NCBI GenBank assembly: GCA_018334595.1
Contig: JAGXLQ010000052.1
Location: 1-8,327 of the forward strand
Source of the DNA: Candidatus Bipolaricaulota bacterium
GTDB lineage: Bacteria; Bipolaricaulota; Bipolaricaulia; M55B111
Direction: 5' to 3'
DNA length: 8,327 nucleotides
Positions 6,434-8,327 of the stretch are shown here, piece after piece (within the stretch, counting starts at the first letter, position 1; each line of letters starts with the position of its first letter). The translations under genes were made by a program, and so were the position numbers. Below the pieces are notes generated by a model that was not told the origin of the DNA, did not search any database, and saw nothing but the letters and a program-made list of their open reading frames with translations.

Positions 6434-7288
6434 TTAGAGTTCTCCGGCTTCGTACTTTCTTATGGCGTCGGCCAGGAAGTTCACCGCCACCACGAGCGAG
6501 GCGATGGCCAACGCCGGGAATACCGCCATCCATGGCGCCCAACTTATGTACTGCTGGGCCTCCTTCATCAACAGGCCCCAGTCCGGCGTGGGGGGCTGCA
6601 CCCCCAGACCGAGAAAGCCAAGCGAGGCGCTCAAGAATATCGCGTATCCGAACCTCACCGAGGCTTCGACCCCGAGAGGCCCCCAGATATTGGGAAGAAG
6701 TTCGATGAACATGATGTAAAGCTTGGACTCACCGCGGACCTTTGCCGCCTCGATGAACTCCCTCTGCTTGACCTCGAGCACGGCACTCCTGGCCACCCGG
6801 GCAATCCGTGGCGCGTAAACGAGCCCAATGACGACTATCACTCCAAACGAACTGGCCCCGAATATTCCCAGGATGAGCATAGCAAACAAGAGGGCGGGAA
6901 ACGACATCAATATATCCATGAAACGCATCACGATCTCGTCCACCAACCCTCCGAGAAAACCAGTAATCAGCCCGATCGAACTCCCAAGAAGAAGGCTGAG
7001 GGCAGTAGCCGAACTGGCCAGGATCAAGACCGACCTGCTCCCCAGCAGCACCCTGCTGAACATATCTCGGCCAAAACGGTCGGTCCCAAATGGATACTTG
7101 AGTGAAGGCCCCTTGAACCTATCCTGTGGGTGATAGGCGGTAGGCGAGTAGGGAGCGATAATCGGTCCCAGAATCGCAATAAAGACCCAGAGAAGTATTA
7201 TTATCAGGCCTATCATCCCCAGCGGGGAGTGACTGAGCCTCCGGACTACCTCGAAAAAACCCTTAACCCTTCTTAGCAGTCCTTCCAC
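6434..7288 (-). CDS. dppC: DppC-type permease subunit of peptide/nickel ABC importer
   Basis: A 284-residue inner-membrane protein of usual DppC/OppC length. It has the N-terminal family signature (SPLGMIGLII leading into the first membrane helix, about 21-45), the conserved periplasmic segment HPFGTDR-like YPFGTDRFGRDMFSR (65-79), and about five further membrane helices. The EAA coupling loop that docks onto the ATPase is at about 176-200 (REFIEAAKVRGESKLYIMF onward). The C-terminal LGVQPPTPDWGLLM (228-241) is a strong DppC hallmark. The start is GTG, chosen because GGAGGT (7294-7299) lies 5 nt upstream. It works with the DppB permease before it and the fused ATPase after it, with a 13-bp gap to the latter. 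Confidence 0.95.
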   Translation of the reverse strand: MEGLLRRVKGFFEVVRRLSHSPLGMIGLIIILLWVFIAILGPIIAPYSPTAYHPQDRFKGPSLKYPFGTDRFGRDMFSRVLLGSRSVLILASSATALSLLLGSSIGLITGFLGGLVDEIVMRFMDILMSFPALLFAMLILGIFGASSFGVIVVIGLVYAPRIARVARSAVLEVKQREFIEAAKVRGESKLYIMFIELLPNIWGPLGVEASVRFGYAIFLSASLGFLGLGVQPPTPDWGLLMKEAQQYISWAPWMAVFPALAIASLVVAVNFLADAIRKYEAGEL

Positions 7289-7293
7289 TGGAG

Positions 7294-7299
7294 ACCTCC
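7294..7299 (-). promoter_or_regulatory. Ribosome-binding site deciding the GTG start of the DppC permease
   Basis: A GGAGGT match to the Shine-Dalgarno consensus, 5 nt before the GTG at 7288-7286. It lies in the 54-bp gap after the DppB stop and fixes the start at GTG. Confidence 0.7.
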
Positions 7300-7342
7300 A
7301 ATTGTAATCTCGAAAAAGTCAAAGCACATCTCTTTACCCCCA

Positions 7343-8284
7343 TCAATAGCGGATCCTTGGGTCCAAAAACGTGTAAATAACGTCAGAAGCGAGGTTCAAC
7401 AACAGATAGACCGCGCTCGTCAACAATACGCTTGCCTGAATTAACGGGATATCCTGTCGCTGTATGGCTACATACACCAGTCGTCCCAGCCCGGGGTAAG
7501 CGAACAGGGTCTCGACGATGACCAACCCACCTATCAACCAGCCAAGGTTCATCGCTATTACGGTCACCGTGGGCATCAACGCATTACGAAGTATATGCCA
7601 CACAACCTTGTGCTGTGGAAGTCCCTTCAGCACGGCGGTCCGAGCGTAGTCAGAATGAGAGGCATCGATGACGCTCGCCCTCACCATCCGGGCGACGTAT
7701 CCGAGCAACACAAGAGAAACCGTTATAATCGGCAGAATTAACTTGGGGAATACCCTAAAGAGGTTTGCTCCCGGCTCTATAGAACTCATAGCGGGGACTA
7801 TCTTCAGCCAGATGGCGAAGATCAACATCAAGAAGGTACCCGATATGAACGACGGCAGGGATAACGCGATAAGGGACGAGGTGGATATCACGTGATCAAG
7901 CCAGCTACCTTCCCGCAACCCCGCTATAACGCCGACGACGAGTGACAGTGGCACCAGAAATATCGTGGCACACCCCGCAAGGAACAAGGAGTTACGGCCC
8001 CGCCGAACCAACAGGCTGGATATAGATACCCCCTTCATACTCAGAGACGTCCCTAAATCTCCGTGAAGTACCCCCCAGATCCAGTCTCCGTAACGGACGA
8101 CGGCCGGCTTGTCGAGGCCAAGCTGCGCCCGTAACCCTTCCAGAGATTCCGGCGTCGCGTACTGGCCCAGGATCATCTGAGCGACGTCACCGGGCATAAC
8201 CTCCGTCAAGGTAAATATAATTATCGACGCGATAAACAGGGTTATTACCATGTTTATCAGCCGCTTGCCGATGAACTTTGTCAT
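7343..8284 (-). CDS. dppB: DppB-type permease subunit of peptide/nickel ABC importer
   Basis: A 313-residue inner-membrane protein of usual DppB length with about six membrane helices. The first helix is near residues 10-28 and is followed by the family motif MPGDVAQMILG (30-40), the segment LRAQLGLDKP (51-60) and HGDLGTS (74-80). The EAA coupling loop is at about 213-238 (YARTAVLKGLPQHKVVWHILRNALMP). VIVETLFAYPGLG (255-267) and the C-terminal YTFLDPRIRY are DppB hallmarks. With the DppC permease it forms the membrane channel driven by the fused ATPase. The ATG is the only plausible start: the same frame is open upstream to the window edge but contains no ATG, GTG or TTG there. An AAGGTG element lies 8 nt upstream. 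Members carry di- and oligopeptides, nickel, sugars or opine-like compounds, so cargo is not determined. Confidence 0.95.
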   Translation of the reverse strand: MTKFIGKRLINMVITLFIASIIIFTLTEVMPGDVAQMILGQYATPESLEGLRAQLGLDKPAVVRYGDWIWGVLHGDLGTSLSMKGVSISSLLVRRGRNSLFLAGCATIFLVPLSLVVGVIAGLREGSWLDHVISTSSLIALSLPSFISGTFLMLIFAIWLKIVPAMSSIEPGANLFRVFPKLILPIITVSLVLLGYVARMVRASVIDASHSDYARTAVLKGLPQHKVVWHILRNALMPTVTVIAMNLGWLIGGLVIVETLFAYPGLGRLVYVAIQRQDIPLIQASVLLTSAVYLLLNLASDVIYTFLDPRIRY

Positions 8285-8327
8285 TAACCTAGCACCTTCC
8301 CAGATTGCCCGATTGCTGCATGATAAA
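8284..8327 (-). CDS. Possible C-terminal tail of an upstream gene ending in a TAATG overlap with the DppB permease
   Basis: In one minus-strand frame the last 44 bases read YHAAIGQSGKVLG and then TAA (8286-8284), whose final base is the A of the DppB ATG. This stop-start overlap is typical of coupled operon genes, so an upstream gene may end here. The stretch is too short to recognise, and a second frame also ends close by (TAG at 8291-8289). A solute-binding protein would be the expected neighbour, but nothing here identifies one. Confidence 0.25.
   Translation of the reverse strand, partial: YHAAIGQSGKVLG

Noticed and set aside
6389..7105. Plus-strand open frame of 238 codons opposite the DppC permease
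   Set aside because: It is long, but rich in Arg, His, Pro and Gln with no recognisable domain, and it mirrors a clear membrane-protein gene; it is an antisense shadow.
1..8327. tRNA or rRNA genes, CRISPR arrays, insertion sequences, attachment sites
   Set aside because: No clover-leaf candidates, repeat-spacer pattern, transposase or terminal inverted repeats were seen on either strand.

Overview
All recognisable genes lie on the minus strand, so transcription runs from the right end (about 8327) to the left end (1). In that order they are: a DppB-type permease (8284-7343), a DppC-type permease (7288-6434), one polypeptide fusing the two ATPases DppD and DppF (6420-4348), a PLP-dependent Cys/Met-metabolism enzyme resembling methionine gamma-lyase or O-acetylhomoserine sulfhydrylase (4262-3045), an MttB-family (trimethylamine/betaine type) methyltransferase without pyrrolysine (2993-1536), the large subunit of aconitase X (1425-172), and the start of the aconitase X swivelling small subunit (182 to beyond the left edge). 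Intergenic gaps are 13 to 110 bp and the two aconitase X genes overlap by 11 bp. The arrangement looks like one catabolic operon or two to three closely stacked units.

Working picture (inference): the ABC system imports a small peptide, amino acid or N-methylated amino acid. The MttB-like enzyme then removes a methyl group to a corrinoid protein, the PLP enzyme performs a gamma-elimination or replacement on a sulfur or homoserine-type amino acid, and the aconitase X pair dehydrates a hydroxy acid. Characterised aconitase X enzymes are cis-3-hydroxy-L-proline dehydratase and the archaeal phosphomevalonate dehydratase. No solute-binding protein, corrinoid protein or regulator is visible, so the window holds only part of the system. 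The combination of transporter, C-S lyase-like enzyme, MttB homologue and aconitase X is its most interesting aspect.

Organism: the MttB-family enzyme and a cysteine-rich, probably Fe-dependent dehydratase suggest an anaerobe. The soluble proteins are acidic (by hand count the PLP enzyme has 68 Asp+Glu against 28 Lys+Arg, and the MttB homologue 77 against 47), which fits a halophile. Most genes have good Shine-Dalgarno sequences, and ATG, GTG and TTG starts are all used. TAG is used as a normal stop twice. I cannot decide between bacterium and archaeon; a lineage from anoxic brine or saline sediment is a guess.

Non-coding structure: a 14-bp GC-rich perfect inverted repeat (1472-1514) lies between the MttB homologue and aconitase X. 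A short hairpin could enclose the ribosome-binding site and TTG start of the MttB homologue (2990-3014). An AT-rich 85-bp gap (4263-4347) may hold a promoter. There are no tRNA or rRNA genes, CRISPR arrays, insertion sequences or obvious horizontal-transfer boundaries. No stretch over 300 bases lacks a gene.
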